A stretch of DNA of 64,000 bases from Amborella trichopoda (lineage: Eukaryota; Streptophyta; Magnoliopsida; Amborellales; Amborellaceae). The stretch covers positions 368,782 through 432,781 of the forward strand of contig NW_006500347.1 in the NCBI RefSeq assembly GCF_000471905.2, read 5' to 3'. Under the pieces are notes generated by a model. That model was not told the DNA's origin and did not search any database. It worked only from the letters and a program-made list of their open reading frames with translations. Position numbers and translations under genes: made by a program. This document shows, in pieces, positions 34,712 to 47,509 of the stretch. How positions within the stretch are numbered: position 1 is the first letter of the stretch; each line of letters starts with the position of its first letter.

Positions 34712-35850
34712 TGTCCAGTGAAACACCAAACATTTACTTGGGTGAGCCAACTCGGACCAGCGACCCTGGTGATCCCAAGTATCCTTGAGTTCGATGGTCC
34801 AATATGGGATCTTAAAACTTCTAAAAAATATTATGAAAATTCAAATAATAAGAAATTTATTTGTAATATGTTTTTTTATGTTTTCTATCAAAAGTGAAAA
34901 CTGTGTTGCCCGTGAATACTTATTTTTACTTTTTCCCTTCGTTTTTTATTTATTTTTAAAATAAAAGTATACAATGAGACCGTTTATCTTTAATATAAGG
35001 TGGTCATAAATAATCTTGACCATTGGATGTGAAATTAGATAGCTGCATTTATTTCATTGACCAAACTCAAACTTCAAAGAAATTTTTCTCAAACTTTAAG
35101 ACACACCCAAGCTATCAAATTTCACATCGGATGGTTGTACATAATTGTAACCACATACCTTGTATAAAAGATAAATGGTCTCATTATATACAATCCTATT
35201 TTTAAAATACCCCTTCACAAATTAATGTTTTCAAAATCTATTTTTTCACTAATATTTTAACCTCATTTAGATGGATTTTGTTTAGTTTTACCTTAAACAT
35301 ATTTTTTTTGGATTTTTTTATACATTTTTTATTTTCAACACGTTTTGGCTTCGCCCTAAGTCGGCTAGTGTTTGAAAAAATCGAACTAGCGTAAAAAACC
35401 GGCCAAGGGCGGCCGGGTCCAAGTAACCAGTGAACTGACTGGTTGAATGGGCTTAATCAGGCAGGCCTTGGTCAGTACAAAAAGTATTGAAAACCAAAAC
35501 AAACTTAAAAATCCAAAAAATATGAAAAAGTATATTTAAAACGTGTTTAAATAAAGCACATCCAAATGAAGTTGAAAAGTAGCAAAAAAAAATGGATTTT
35601 AAAAAACGGATTTGTTCCCAGGGGTATTTTAAAAAAAATTCAAAATAGATGGAAACATGTAAAAATAAGTATTCATGGCCAGAACACTTTCCGATCTTTG
35701 TCAAAATGATAAGAAATATTCAAAAACACATTACAAACAAATCCCTTATTTTTTTAGGATTTTTTTCATTTCTAAAAACCTGGTTGGATCACCCAAACTG
35801 GCTAAAACTTGATTGGCCAGTGTCCGGTTCCGGTTTGACTGGCCGAGTAT
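34712..35850. repeat. 1.1-kb foldback element with a nested MITE-4
   Basis: Left and right arms are mirror copies over most of their length: 'gaatacttatttttac' (about 34913), 'aaaatacccc' (about 35205) and 'ggattttttta' in the left arm face 'gtaaaaataagtattc' (about 35658), 'ggggtatttt' and 'aaaatccaaaaaat' in the right. The centre is near 35370 and the outer ends carry 'ccaactcgg'-like words. Removing the MITE at 34974-35198 improves arm pairing. It ends less than 200 bp from the stop codon of the SGP gene. Confidence 0.75.
34974..35198. mobile_element. MITE-4 copy nested in the foldback
   Basis: 225 bp with inverted TATACAATGAGACC-type ends, flanked by a perfect 11-bp repeat TTTTTAAAATA (34963-34973 and 35199-35209). 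Confidence 0.85.
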
Positions 35851-36029
35851 ACAAACCCCGAAGTCGGCCCAACTCGGACCAAGTAACCGGCTCAAGGCAA
35901 GTAATCGGCGCGAGTCGATCTTTCTACCACGCGGCGAAGACAGTTGTCGTGCAGCCGACAATCTCCTATTTACAAAATCCGAGGGCCCCACATCCAAAGT
36001 TCCGGTTGTCAAACGTGCCCCAAGAGTCC

Positions 36030-39000
36030 TCAAAAATCGATAATTGGCTCCCCGATCGTCAAGTTTCTTTCTATGCTCCACGGCAAATCGAAGAGCTTGG
36101 CTGTGATGAACTTGAAAATCTTGTTCACATTGATGTTGTGTAGCGCACTAGAGAAGAAGAGGGTGGCCTTCATGGCATGTGCATACATTCTCGCCTGCGA
36201 ATTTTCGGCCTTAGAATTTTGAATAATCATAGGAGTAAATGGATAGTCTGTACTCTGTAGTGTAAAATGTGAATTATTAAGAAACAGAAATATGGGCAGG
36301 TGTTATGGTATGTAAATCAGTGGTTAATCCTAGGCCCCTGGCCAAGCCCAATACTTGGGGACAACCTAGGTGTATTAAAAGAATAATAATAAAAACTATA
36401 TAAATTTGTGGGAACCATATATAAAAATTACACATGTAATTTGGATGTAGTTTCATTGAAAATATTAGCGAGAATGGAGGCTGTCACCTTTTAATTGATG
36501 GTCGGATGGTATTACCACCACGATTAGGCCCAATCTCTATTTGGATGTAGTTTCCAATAATTTATGAGTTTCTAATGTGAAATGCGTATTTTCCTTCCCT
36601 TTTGGATTTCCCTAAAATACCTCAACCCTAAACCCTCCTTCTATGTCTCGCCCTATCTGGAAAGGGAAATTTTTGTGTGCTGTGGGAATCCTAAACGAAA
36701 ATAGTTTGGTAGGGATGCAGGCCTATTAAAATAAGTAAATCCTCATCTCATAACTTTTTTAAATTACAATTCAAATAGTGAAAAACCTTTACATCAATCA
36801 TATCGACTTGAACATTACAGTTCGTGAAAAAAAAAAAAAAGGATTTCAAGCTCTACTGGTGTATCTTATAACAAAATATCCAGACCTTCCATTTTGCTCT
36901 ACAAATAAGTGTTCACATATATGTAAGATCGGTATCAATTTAAGTTTAAAATTTTATTAAATTGATTTTGGAACCACCTTTCTAGACAAAGATTTGAGGT
37001 GATGCTTTATTTTGTTTTGATAAATCCTACACCAGAAACCTTATTTAACTCTAAAAGGAGATTCTTTCACCCTCAAAAGGCAAATATTCTACTCCCTCCA
37101 CTCAAAAAGAGAAAGGCATCAACTCTCTCTCTCTCTCAAAAAGTCCTCAACCCTCTCTCTCTCTCTCTCTCTCAAAGCGCATTGAGGTATGGTGATAGTC
37201 ACCATCCCAGTTTCCCACTTAAGATTAGTCGACCAAGTGAGAATACCGCTAACAAGTAGAGTGGAATTTTTTTCAAAGAATTCAATCATGCCGGCGTGGA
37301 AGAACCAATCCCCACACATACGCCATTCTGTTTTAGTAAGTCATGGTTACAAGTTGGCAACAGCCCTGCCCAGCCCTGGCCCTTGTCGCCACAGGCCAGG
37401 CCAACTGGGGGTCTAGCCAAGCTGAATCGGGATCATCACTAACCCTAGACCAGTCTTAGGGCCACAATTTTGTAGCCCAAGCCCTGGTCCGGTACTTGTC
37501 ACCATAGGACCAAGCCAGGCCAACTGGGGGTCAAGCCAGGCCGAATCGGGGTCATCACTAACCCTAGTGCAGTCATAGGGCCACAAGTTTGTAGCCCAGG
37601 TCCTGGTCAAGTCCTTAGTCACCATAAGATTAGGCCTGACCAACTGGGGGTCAGGCCAGGCTGAATTGGGGTCATCACTAACCCTAACCCAATCCTTGGG
37701 CCACGATTTTGTAGCCCAGGTCCTACTTTTTAAGAGCCGGGCCACCCGGCCCATTGTTAGCCATAATGGTTAGCATTAAAAAAAGGTAAAATAGGAGTTC
37801 TTTTTTAATATATATAAAGTGGTATATATTTGAGATAAGTTAGGATTCTCATATGAGTATTTTCTAAGTACTCTAGCTATCCCTATTAAGAAATTAAACT
37901 CATCTCCATAATAAGCACAAGGAAAATTGGTTCATGTGGGCTCGGCCGCATTTCTACATATGTGGTCCAGCTATTTTTAAGTAGGGGTTTCATCTAAAAA
38001 CAATGGAAACTAACGGTCTAAATGTTTTCTAATAAGAATTATTATTTTTAAATTTTAAAATTTATTTATTTATTCCTATTCATGATCTCCATATTAAGGA
38101 TTACATGTCTTTAAAAATTACGTCTTAAAATCTATATAAAAAATAGATTTATCAAGAAACGCACATTTCTATGGGCTTGGCCGCATAAAAATCGGGTCCT
38201 AAACATAAAAGTTCAATTGAACTTTCTCCGCACGTGATTTTAGTTGGTATGTAAAGTCATAAATAACTACCTAACCGACAGACATTCTTTTCTATTTCAC
38301 ATGTTTTATCAAATTTTTATATTTTTCTAATATCTCTTATTCACATAATTAATAAAAAAATCGATATTTAATTTTCACATAAACAATAAATAGGGTACCT
38401 GATTAACGATAGTCCATTGGATATCAGGAGGAAGGTGAACAAAATCGTCGAATTTGGTCCCAATCAGAATCGGAATTGCTGTCTAATTAACAAAAAAAAA
38501 AAAAAAAACTTAAATATAATATTGCATAGAGAAAAACCTATAATTGCAAAGAAAATGCTTAAATGAAAAAGTTTATGTAAAACTTACAACTTTTTGTTGA
38601 AGTTTAGGCTACAGTAATTTACACCATCCATTATATTCAGACGGTGCGGAGTCAAATCTACAACGTCTAATTAAATTGGATGATACAAACAATCAGGACC
38701 TTATTTTTACATAAGGTTGCTATCTTATGCAAAACACACCTATAATTAAATATTTTGAAAAACAAAAACAAAAACCTGATTCCATTGCCTTGCTAGTCGA
38801 TACCAGTCAATAACACTGTATGTAGAAGAGAGGAAATTCCCATTAAACAAATAAAATCAATCGAATTCACTGCAAAATTTAGCAATGACATAAATTTAAA
38901 TAAAACATATTGAAGCAAAAATAATGGAAAAATTACCTGTTTAATGTACTTCGGCTAGTGAGATCGAACATTATTAAAATTGCGGCCGCGTCCTTACATG

Positions 39001-40458
39001 CCACCGGAACATGATCTAGAAACTGCCTATCCCCTACAAATTTGAAAAAGAAGAAAATATAAAAATGATAAACCCCAGAGAAAGGGGTTGGAAATAAAAA
39101 TAAAATGTGGTTAGAATAATAAAAGAAAAAGAAGAGACATTAAAAAAAAAAGAATAATAAAAGAAAAAAATTGATATAAAAAGAAAGAAGAATTATTCAA
39201 ACCTCCGACGTCCCAAATACTGAATGCAATTCTCGCCCCTTGAATAAAAAATATTTTGTCCATCAAATTCAACCCCGTCATTTGTAGACAACTCTTGTCC
39301 TCTTCATCTCCCACATATTTAGTCTTCAAATGCAAAATAAACTATAATTAGCCCATTTTATTACAAAAAAAAAAAAACTACGCAGTAATTGGGTAGAAAA
39401 AGTATATAGCTTTGTAGGAAAAAACCCATTATGCAAAAGAAAAAAATTTATATAAGGTTAAGGCCCTAAACAATCAAAATAAAGCGCACATCAAAAATAC
39501 ACTACAAGAGATTGTTTCCGTGTCAAAAAAACCCATAAATTGATCATCTCGACTTCCTCCGGACGTGTAAACGTGAAAAAAAATTAGATTTCAAAAGTCT
39601 GGCAAATAGTGTGTCTTGCAATATATTGTATAGGCCATCAATTTCAGTACTTTCAAGTGTTTATAGATTTGATTGATATACATTATTTTTAGAGTTTTAA
39701 GTTTTATAATTAAAAATAAAAAATAAGTTTTCAGTCAATCAAAAACTTTTGCCGCTGAAAAATCATCTTTCAACTATGTCTTAGTCTGATTGTTTAGGGC
39801 TTCAACCTAATATAAATCACTTCAAGCAAATTTTTTTTAAAAAAGTAAACAATAATATAAAAATTAAAACAAGAAATTTAAAAAAAAAAGAAGGAAAATT
39901 TGTGAGGGAGACTAAAAATGGAAAAAATAAATCAACCCATACACGATATATCAAGAAACAGCTGAAAAACCAAAATCAAAACATATATATATATATATAT
40001 ATATATGTTTGGAAAAAAAAAAATATTAGAGACTAGAGAAAGACCCTAAAAAACAAGCATTCAACAAAACACCACAATTTTTTGTGACAAGAACAAAATA
40101 CCACAATTCTCACCATAAAACTGGTTTTACCAATCTGGCAATCCCCAAGAAGGCTGATTTTCAAAACCACCAAATTGGAGTCCCCATCTGAATCCCCACT
40201 CATGCACTTCAAAACACTCTCCTGAAAACCATTTTCCGGCAAAAATCGGCCGGAAAACGCAGAAGGGCTCATCTCCAACCTCTTATAAGAACTCCTCCTA
40301 TCACAGGAACACGCCAGAATCCGGTCAATTAGATACCTAAAGACTCTCTTCAGAAACGAAACTTGCCGAGCCAGGCCCCATTTCACGTGAACTCTCACCA
40401 TTTGCCCGCGAAACTTCGTCATTTCCAGCAAACCCAACATATATATGCAGCCATTCAT
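36030..40458 (-). CDS. SGP1: Septum-promoting GTP-binding protein, SGP family (Spg1/Tem1-like small GTPase)
   Basis: Minus-strand exons, 5' to 3': 40458-40114, 39323-39203, 39033-38937, 38815-38776, 38482-38399, 36194-36030. All joins are GT..AG and in phase; 283 residues, close to Arabidopsis SGP1 and SGP2. Residues 1-95 are a basic N-terminal extension. The GTPase core follows: P-loop GDCQIGKTS (105-113), switch II start WDVGGD (152-157), and GTKFDD (209-214) in place of the usual NKxD guanine motif, which is normal for the Spg1 subfamily. The C-terminus IGEPIIDF lacks a prenylation CAAX box. In fission yeast Spg1 triggers septum formation, and plant SGPs were reported to bind MAP4K-type kinases; a role in division signalling is inferred from family. 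The ATG at 40458 is in frame; a second at 40422 is also possible. SGP1 versus SGP2 cannot be separated here. Intron 5 (2.2 kb) and intron 1 carry MITEs. Confidence 0.93.
36696..37035 (+). mobile_element. MITE-1 copy in intron 5 of the SGP gene
   Basis: Starts with a GAAAATAGTTTGGTAGGG end, continues with 'aagtaaatcctcatctc' and the family interior, and ends in the mirrored 'gaggtgatgctttattttg'. Confidence 0.65.
37116..37176. repeat. CT microsatellite
   Basis: Two TC runs separated by 'aaaaagtcctcaacc' inside intron 5 of the SGP gene. Confidence 0.85.
37346..37755. repeat. Minisatellite of about 120 bp, three units, GC-rich
   Basis: 'ccaactgggggtc' occurs at 37401, 37520 and 37640, each followed by 'atcactaaccctag', 'gggccac' and 'tttgtagccca'. 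The unit resembles the GC-rich blocks at 33400 and 63425, whose right end 'ggccgcccagcccat' matches 'ggccacccggcccat' here. The open frame read on the minus strand is only the repeat translated. Confidence 0.85.
37921..38199 (-). mobile_element. MITE-2 copy in intron 5 of the SGP gene
   Basis: 279 bp from GGAAAATTGGTTCATGTGGG to 'gccgcataaaaatcgggtcc'. Imperfect 9-bp flanking repeats TAAGCACAA (37912-37920) and TAAACATAA (38200-38208), 7 of 9 identical. Confidence 0.8.
39440..39828 (+). mobile_element. MITE-3 copy in intron 1 of the SGP gene
   Basis: Left end 'tttatataaggttaaggcccta', right mirrored 'tttagggcttcaacctaatataaa'. Same family as the copy in the beta-glucosidase gene. Confidence 0.7.
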
Positions 40459-42481
40459 GAAACCAGGATTTCACAATACCATTCTTAAGGACACAGAGAG
40501 AGGAAGAACTTGGTGTTGGAGAGAGAGAGAGGTGTTTTATCTGGCTAGAGAGAGAGAGTTTTATGTGGTTAGAGAGAGAGGTTTTCTAGAGAGAGATGCG
40601 GATTGGAAATGGAGAGGAGGAGTTGGGTTGACCGGTAATGGCGAATCTGCCGGCCAATATGAAATAGAGAGTCGTTCGTGTTGGGGGTCGTCTTATTATT
40701 TATTGATTTATTCCATTCCTTTGTATACGCGTCTGCTATCATTGTCTAGCTCTCTTTTGGGATGCTTCTTATTTTATTTAGTGAGAGAATAAAAAGTAGC
40801 TCGAAAATGCCCACTTATTTATCTTAAAGTGAACATAACAGCTGGCTAATCACCTGAATATACAGTTAAAATATGGGAAAAAAATATATATATATATATA
40901 TATTTCCCTCTCCTTATCCCCATCTCTATAATTGTAATTTGAAATAAATCTTGGAGTTTATGAAAAAGCCTATGGATCTCTTTCAAATTAAAAGAAAACT
41001 ACATTCAAACCTCTTTTATCCTTTTTCCCCTACATAACATTACTATTCAAATCCTCAAAAAGTTAACCTCGTACCCGCCTTTGAACTCCTGTCTTTCTCT
41101 ATCTCATCATCTCATGAACTTCACCACAATTAGGATTTTTAAAAAGACTAAAAGAAAAATGAAAAAAAAGTTTTTGTGAAAAATTCACAATTATGATAAG
41201 ATATAAAAAATCAAGAAATCTATTCAATGAAAATTGACAAGACAAATATGATGATTTTGTTATCAAGATAGAGATTTTTAGATATGGTGATAGTCAAAAT
41301 CACCACACCTATATTTTTTTTAAAACATTAAAAGTATTATGGAAAAGAGAAAAATGGGCTTTCTTAGGAAATAATAATGAAGCTTTAGTGATCTTTCTTA
41401 AAGGGGTTACATAAGACATAATACTCATTTCTTTTAAAGGTCACCCTTTGGGGTTCATGAGAAAGAATCTCTAAAAAAGTTTAGGGTTTCAAAGAGAGAG
41501 AGAGAGAGTGGGAGTGAGACATGATATTTTCATGAGATTTTGGGTTGGTTTAGTTTTCGCTTTTAGAGAAAAAAAGTTTTTCGGTTGCTTTCAATTTGAT
41601 CTTTCTAGTAGTAGTGTAGCTATAGGAAAAATGATGTTAATTGATGGTCTTGATCGGTCGTGAGAAGCAAATATATTAAGAAAGATCTGTGAGGTTTTTC
41701 ACATGTATAGATAGATGTGTATTTCTTATAATCCAAAATTATAATCTTCATTGAAATATTCGATTTCTACTTACTGAGGAAGTGGACGTATATGGTGAAC
41801 TAAATAAATCATACGCCGTTATAGTGTGTTTTTGTTTTTACTTTATTTCTTGCATTTGATTTATAGTTGTATTCATCTATTTAAAATTTAGCCAACTATG
41901 TACAAGATCTTAAATGAGATTTTGCTATTTGAGATTCCTAGTACCAAGAGTTCCCGAAGACCTCACATAAAGTTATTAGAAAAACAAATTAAATTAAATA
42001 TTGTAATTTGGAAAAAAAAAAAAATGGAAGGGCTTAAATATTATGTTCTTTCAACTAAAATGGTTGCCACAGGCTTCCTATGGGCCTGAGGGTTTATTTT
42101 GAATTTAACCTAAAGAGAAGGGGCAGAAAAAGGGAGTATACGTCTCTTTCCCTTCAAATTTTAAAACTTTACATAAATTAATCCTAACTTTCAAAGATCC
42201 ATACCAATCAAACCTACCCAAGAAAACAAATAGTGACTATCATAGATATTTCAGATACCAAACTCACCGAAGCATGAGATACATTTTCAACATATTAAGA
42301 AATGTAAAATTTGAAAGACTGTATAGCTTTGGTATAAAAAGTCACAGTCTCCGCTGCCCATCAAATGTGAAATGTGGTGGATGGGGTCCATCATTGACTG
42401 CACTTCGCTCCAACTAAATTTTTTTCATGTTCATGGGAGAGAAATGGCACACCCCCTTCTCTTTATCAACTTATATCGAAA
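40459..42481. other. Upstream DNA of the SGP gene and intergenic space, unassigned
   Basis: 40490-40600 is CT-rich on the minus strand and is the likely 5' leader of the SGP transcript. A TA microsatellite occurs at 40884-40903. No clear TATA box, gene or delimited transposon is visible. Confidence 0.5.
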
Positions 42482-42700
42482 GGGAAACTATACAATGACA
42501 CCATTTACCTTTGGTACAAGGTTATTAAATTTGAAGTTGGGTGGCCACATTTATTTCATTGACCAAGTTCAAAGTTCAAAATAAATTTTCTCGAACTTTC
42601 AGATACGCCTAAGCTATCAGATTTTACATCGAATGGGATGATTGTAAGTAATTATGACCTCCTTCTACCGAAGGTAAATGGTCTCATTGTATATGATCCC
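42482..42700. mobile_element. MITE-4 copy
   Basis: 219 bp with ends GGGAAACTATACAATGACACC and the mirrored 'ggtctcattgtatatgatccc'. The 9-bp flanks are only weakly similar. Confidence 0.7.
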
Positions 42701-45004
42701 AATTTGAAATCACTTGATACTAAGACTTCCTAGTAACTTATATTTGAAAAAAATTTAAAATTTAAAATTTGAAGAAAGTTTAGAATTTGGAAAAATAATA
42801 AAAACAAGAAATAGGTGGGAATAGCCTGATTCATTTGATTGATGGCTCGCCTAATTCTCTAACAGAATTAGGTGAGACCAATGGTTTAAAAAACATATCG
42901 GTGCCCCAGATCGAGCACCTCAAAAACCCATCCAGATCGGTGAATCAGCGATTCGGATCGGGAATCGGCTGAATCGGTCAGATTAAGCTTTAAAAAAAAA
43001 ATCTGAAAATAATTATTAAAATTCATTAAATGCTATTTTTAGGAATCTAATAAAAAATGGAGGTACTTTTAATCATTGGTTTTCATGATAGCATCGCCTA
43101 ACCTACTCAAAACCTCTTTTAAAATTAGTTTCTAGCAAGTATATAACAATATGTGGGCACAATCTCAACTCAATTAAAATGAGAACAAATAGTCATACAT
43201 CTCAATTACAAAAATGGAAGATAATATAATTAAAAATGCAAGTTTCAAACTTGCCTACAACTTAATTATCAAGATTATATATACAATTTATGTATCAACA
43301 TACATTTTTTTATATTAAAAATTTAACAATAAAATTAAAAAATGCAAGATAATATAATTATCATACGCCACGATTTTTTTACAATGATATTCATACATTT
43401 AATACCAAGAATATACATATATGCCACAAATAATATTTACAATGATATAGTCATTCAAGATAATATAGTGAAAAAATATTTATCAATAATATACATACAT
43501 TTTATGCATTGAAAATAAAAAATACAGTTTAACAATTAAAAAAAAAAATTGCATTAAAAATTTAATGACATGTATTTTTTTGAATCAATTATCTATAAAC
43601 ATAAAATTTTTGCATTAAAAATCTAACAATAAAAATTTAAAATACAGTTTATTTCCTCATTATAGTCAAAACCTGGTCACTATTTTCATAATTTTTTTGA
43701 AAATCATGATTTTTCAAAACAATTGATCATCAAAATTTTAATTTTTTAAAAACACAGCCACAACTCCTCTTCATCCAAAATCGAGCAATAAAAATTGCTT
43801 AATCCAAATAATTACACCCAAAATCAATTGAAGAACAATATTACCTTAAAAAATCATCTGAAATAATTCATAATAGTGCTTCAATTCGTCTCATATTTGT
43901 AGTTTGCCGGGAAAAAAAAAAAAACTAAATGTTCTTCACAAAACCATGATTCAAAATCTATAATCCACTACAAATCAACCAAAAAATGAAAAATGAGATA
44001 CAAATATTTCTGAATAACATTATAAAGGACTAAAACCCCATGATATGACACAAAATTTGCAAAAAATGGATCAAAATCGATTAAATGGTGAAAAATGCAT
44101 GTTTTTCTAAAACCGACTTTTCAAACTTCACTTCTAATCGACCAAAATCAACACAAAAAGGTGTACAAATTCTGAAGAATAACACAATCACGACTAATTT
44201 CCCTGACGTATTTCTTTTGTAATCCAACGAATGGCCGAAAAAAAAAAAAAACGCAGACCCATCCTGACAACAGTGATTTGAACTAAAAAATCCACCTCAA
44301 ATCAAACAAAATAGATCAAATTGGTTACATTTTATAATAAATAACACTATAAGGAATCAAAACCCTATACTATAAAAAAATTATTTGCTAAAACTTGAAT
44401 ACAATCAATTAAATGGCAGAAAATCGAAGTTCTTACCTGTTTTTTCTGCAATCGTGGCTTCAAACCCAAATCTGACTTGTAATCAACCAAAATAATCTCA
44501 AAGTACATATAATTTCTTCTCAATAACACTTTTAAGATTAATAACTCTCTTATAAAAAATGATGCCCGATTTACTTGAAATCTAAGAATTGGCGAAAACC
44601 TAATAAAAAAACTCATGTTCTTCATAAATCCAATGGTTTGTGATCGAAATTGATGCGTTCTACTCCAATATATCGAACAATAAGGCTGAAAAGTTGAAGA
44701 TAAAAGCTGAAATATTAGATTCAAAGGCTGAAAAAACAAAAAAATGATAAAAAAAAAGCTAAATTTTGATGATTCACAAAGCTTTTTACTGTTCACCCAT
44801 ATTTGTACAGTGACTCAGGCGATTCACTGTTCAGAATCGCCTAGTTCTCTCTAGACACGTGCGGTTCTGTGTGTTTTGCTGGAACCGGCACGGGGGTGCC
44901 GATTCCCACTGGGCGAGACTATCAAAATTGGTGCAATTTGTTTTCCTGACTAAAAACAAAATGATCGTTATTGATTTGCAATCTAAATTAGCAAAACTAT
45001 AATA
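42701..45004. other. AT-rich intergenic DNA, unassigned
   Basis: About 2.3 kb without recognisable genes. It begins with a 'cggatcgggaatcggctgaatcgg' block (42900-42985) and ends in a GC-richer stretch (44810-44930). The longest frame (44365-44796, minus) is low-complexity and matches nothing I know. An old transposon is likely, but I cannot delimit it. Confidence 0.45.
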
Positions 45005-45237
45005 AGGGTATGTTTGGCACATGTGAAACTACTTTTGTGAAAATATTTTCATATGAAAGAACTCCCTCATGAGATTAAGTGCTGGAGTTTTTATACCAAT
45101 TGGTCCAACAAATTTTTTTATGTCAATTTAGTCAATTAGTGTGAAAAATTTTTAACACCTAATCACATGAGACAGATATTTTATATGAAAATATTTTCAT
45201 AGAAATATTTTTATATGTACCAAAACATAAAAAGACC
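45005..45237. mobile_element. Small foldback MITE
   Basis: Both ends carry 'gtatgtttggcacatgtgaaa'-like sequence in mirror image (right side 'atgtaccaaaacata'), and the inner arms share 'gaaaatattttcatat' and 'ctcatg.gatta.gtg'. About 230 bp, no coding capacity. Confidence 0.65.
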
Positions 45238-45370
45238 AATGATTCGGCAATTAAAGCAAAGGTCAAGGGCTAGTTATTTCTTTGAAGTATTTTATTTCCG
45301 ACTTTCATCCAGGGAAATACCTTGTATATCGTATTTATTTTCATATTAGATTGGAAAGCCCATTATCCGT

Positions 45371-45424
45371 ATGGCCGACCCTAATTAGTTGGAAAAATGC
45401 TCTAATGATGACGACGATGAAGAC
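45371..45424 (+). mobile_element. Probable 3' tail of an RTE-type LINE
   Basis: 'ggccgaccctaattagttgg' followed by 'aaaaatgctct' and an ATG/ACG microsatellite, the same arrangement as at 15821. Confidence 0.4.
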
Positions 45425-46399
45425 AACCAAAAAACCCACTCTTTCTCTCGTATTGCATACGGTTTTCATGAAATTAAGAGGACCAACATATGGGCGACGT
45501 CTCTTTTAGAAAAAGCTCCAAGTAGTAAAGAAATGGAAGTTTCATATTTGACACAAAAGCAAGTGGCAATACTATAGTAGGATTTTTCAGGTTCATGGAT
45601 TTGATCGGACGGTCCAAATTTATGGAAGAAGTTCTAAGGTCTGGATTATCCAAAAAAGTTGGCTATGAATTATATTTACACACAGGCAAATTAAAAGTTA
45701 GGCACGGATTCAATTGAAAAGAAAAAGAAAAAGAGAGTGGGATAGGATGGGTTGGTGACCAAATTGATTTGAACATCCTAACTGTAACTAACGTTGTATA
45801 TAATTCATTGACTAGTCACGACTGGTAGGGGAGGGATTTTCTATTGTAGAGAGAGAGCGGAGAGAGAGAGGGAGAGAGTGCTTTTAGATAGGAAAATTTG
45901 TGGTCCCTGTGAGTCTTTACTATTAGTGTAGCAAACACGGCATGCAACTTGCTGCTTTAATCACAAGAATGAAGTAACATGGCATGCAACTCAAGAAAAA
46001 AAAGAGGGCAAAAGTTTAAAAAAAAGGAAAAATTTGTTACGTGTAAAAGATGACATTCGATGAAAGATGCAAGTAGGCAAAATGTGTCGTGTGGATAAGT
46101 TCAAGTGAATTTGAGTGGTTTTGGTGCATCACAAAGTTAAGTTTTTTTTTTTTGAATTTGGAGTCTAATCAATGACATTCATAATTATTTAATATGAAAT
46201 CGAGCGGACAAGAGTAATTGTGACGTTCTTGTGTTAAAAATAAATAATCTATTTTTTCTCTAAATTTAATGTTTGGCGGATGCACCTCATATTCAACTCA
46301 ATCCCGATTCTTTATGTGTTGTTTCTATTTTAGTTTGTTTGAAAATTCCATAAACCGGGATCCAACCCAAACTTAATTGCAGTCCAAAATTTTACAACT
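45425..46399. other. Intergenic DNA, unassigned
   Basis: AT-rich, with GA-rich patches at 45845-45880. A degenerate MITE-4-like right end ('gtgacgttcttgtgttaaaaataaa') may lie near 46220. No gene recognised. Confidence 0.4.
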
Positions 46400-46735
46400 T
46401 CAATTTTTTTTTTAAAAAAATAGTTTTTTGAAAATCAAAACCCGTAGGAGAATGGATTTCAACTTCAATAGGTAGGAACATGAGAAAAAAATGGATTTCA
46501 AGTTTTAAAAATAATGCAGCTTGAAACATCTTATCTAGGTCATCAATTTTCAAGATTTCAAGTGTCTATATATATATATATATATATGCCCGATCGATAC
46601 TATTTTTAAATTTTTAAAATTGGTAATTTGAAATAAAAATAAAATTTTAAGCCATTATAGAGATTTTTGATATTAAAAAAACATATTTCAATAATATTTG
46701 AAGGTACGTCATTGTTCAGTCTTATACAAACGAAA
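46400..46735 (+). mobile_element. MITE-3 copy
   Basis: Interior 'aataatgcagcttgaaac' and right end 'aaggtacgtcattgttcagtc'. The left end is degraded, so the border is approximate. Contains a TA run at 46568-46587. Confidence 0.55.
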
Positions 46736-47070
46736 CGCATTGGGTTATACTTATCCTTGCTTGGGTCCCCTACGAAATATGGCTCCAGGAGTTAGTCATC
46801 CCATCATTTATTTGATGGGTCCCACTCAAGTGCCAGCCTTTCACGATTGCGACACGTGCCAGAAACCGCGTGAAATTTGTATCTCACGTATCAAATTGGA
46901 GATTTAACGACGTAAAGCGAGGGACACGAGTCCCCGCCGCATAAAATGTGTCGGATTATACTCTCGTATACAATGGCCTTTATGATGTGAGGTTGTAAAG
47001 AATTAATCCAAATGTGTGTCCCTTTTACAAGTGGGATATGTTTTTGATAGGCTGTAGCCCTATTAAAATT

Positions 47071-47488
47071 ATTTTTTTTTTTTTTTTGTAGAGAAGCCCA
47101 TTTTATTTTACGGTTGATCTTTTTTTTATTTTTCTTTCAAGCGACATAAAAAAACTCTCAAGTATATCACCCTACCCCCTCATCTCTTTTCTTCTACATT
47201 TGTTGACTTTTAACCACAAAAACTAGCCTCAATAAATTGTTTTATTTTATCTCAATCACTTAGGTACTGAAAGTGCAAAATAGGGTTAAAGATGCTTTTG
47301 GATTGAGATGAAATAAAACAATTTGTTGAGACTAGTTTTTGTAGCCAAAAGTGAATGAACATGGGAGAGAAGAGATGAGGGAGTAAGGTGAAATACTCGA
47401 GGGTTTTTTATACAGCTAGAAAGAAAAATAGAACGAGGGTCCATCGTAAAATAAGATGGGGAATTAGAGGTCTGTACGAAATTTTCCC
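47071..47488. repeat. Foldback element inside MITE-1
   Basis: About 415 bp in which the first and second halves are mirror images: 'ttttattttacgg', 'aaaaaactctcaagtat', 'ccctcatctctt' and 'aaattgttttattttatctcaatc' on the left pair with the complements on the right. The loop is only about 60 bp (near 47260-47310). Confidence 0.85.
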
Positions 47489-47509
47489 TTAAAACAATAA
47501 AGTCTCATA

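Noticed and set aside
37413..37754. 113-codon open frame on the minus strand
   Set aside because: It is a translation of the 120-bp minisatellite units; the peptide repeats with the DNA and it lies in an SGP intron.
44365..44796. 143-codon minus-strand frame
   Set aside because: Phe/Leu/Ser-rich from AT-rich DNA, no motif and no splice partners.
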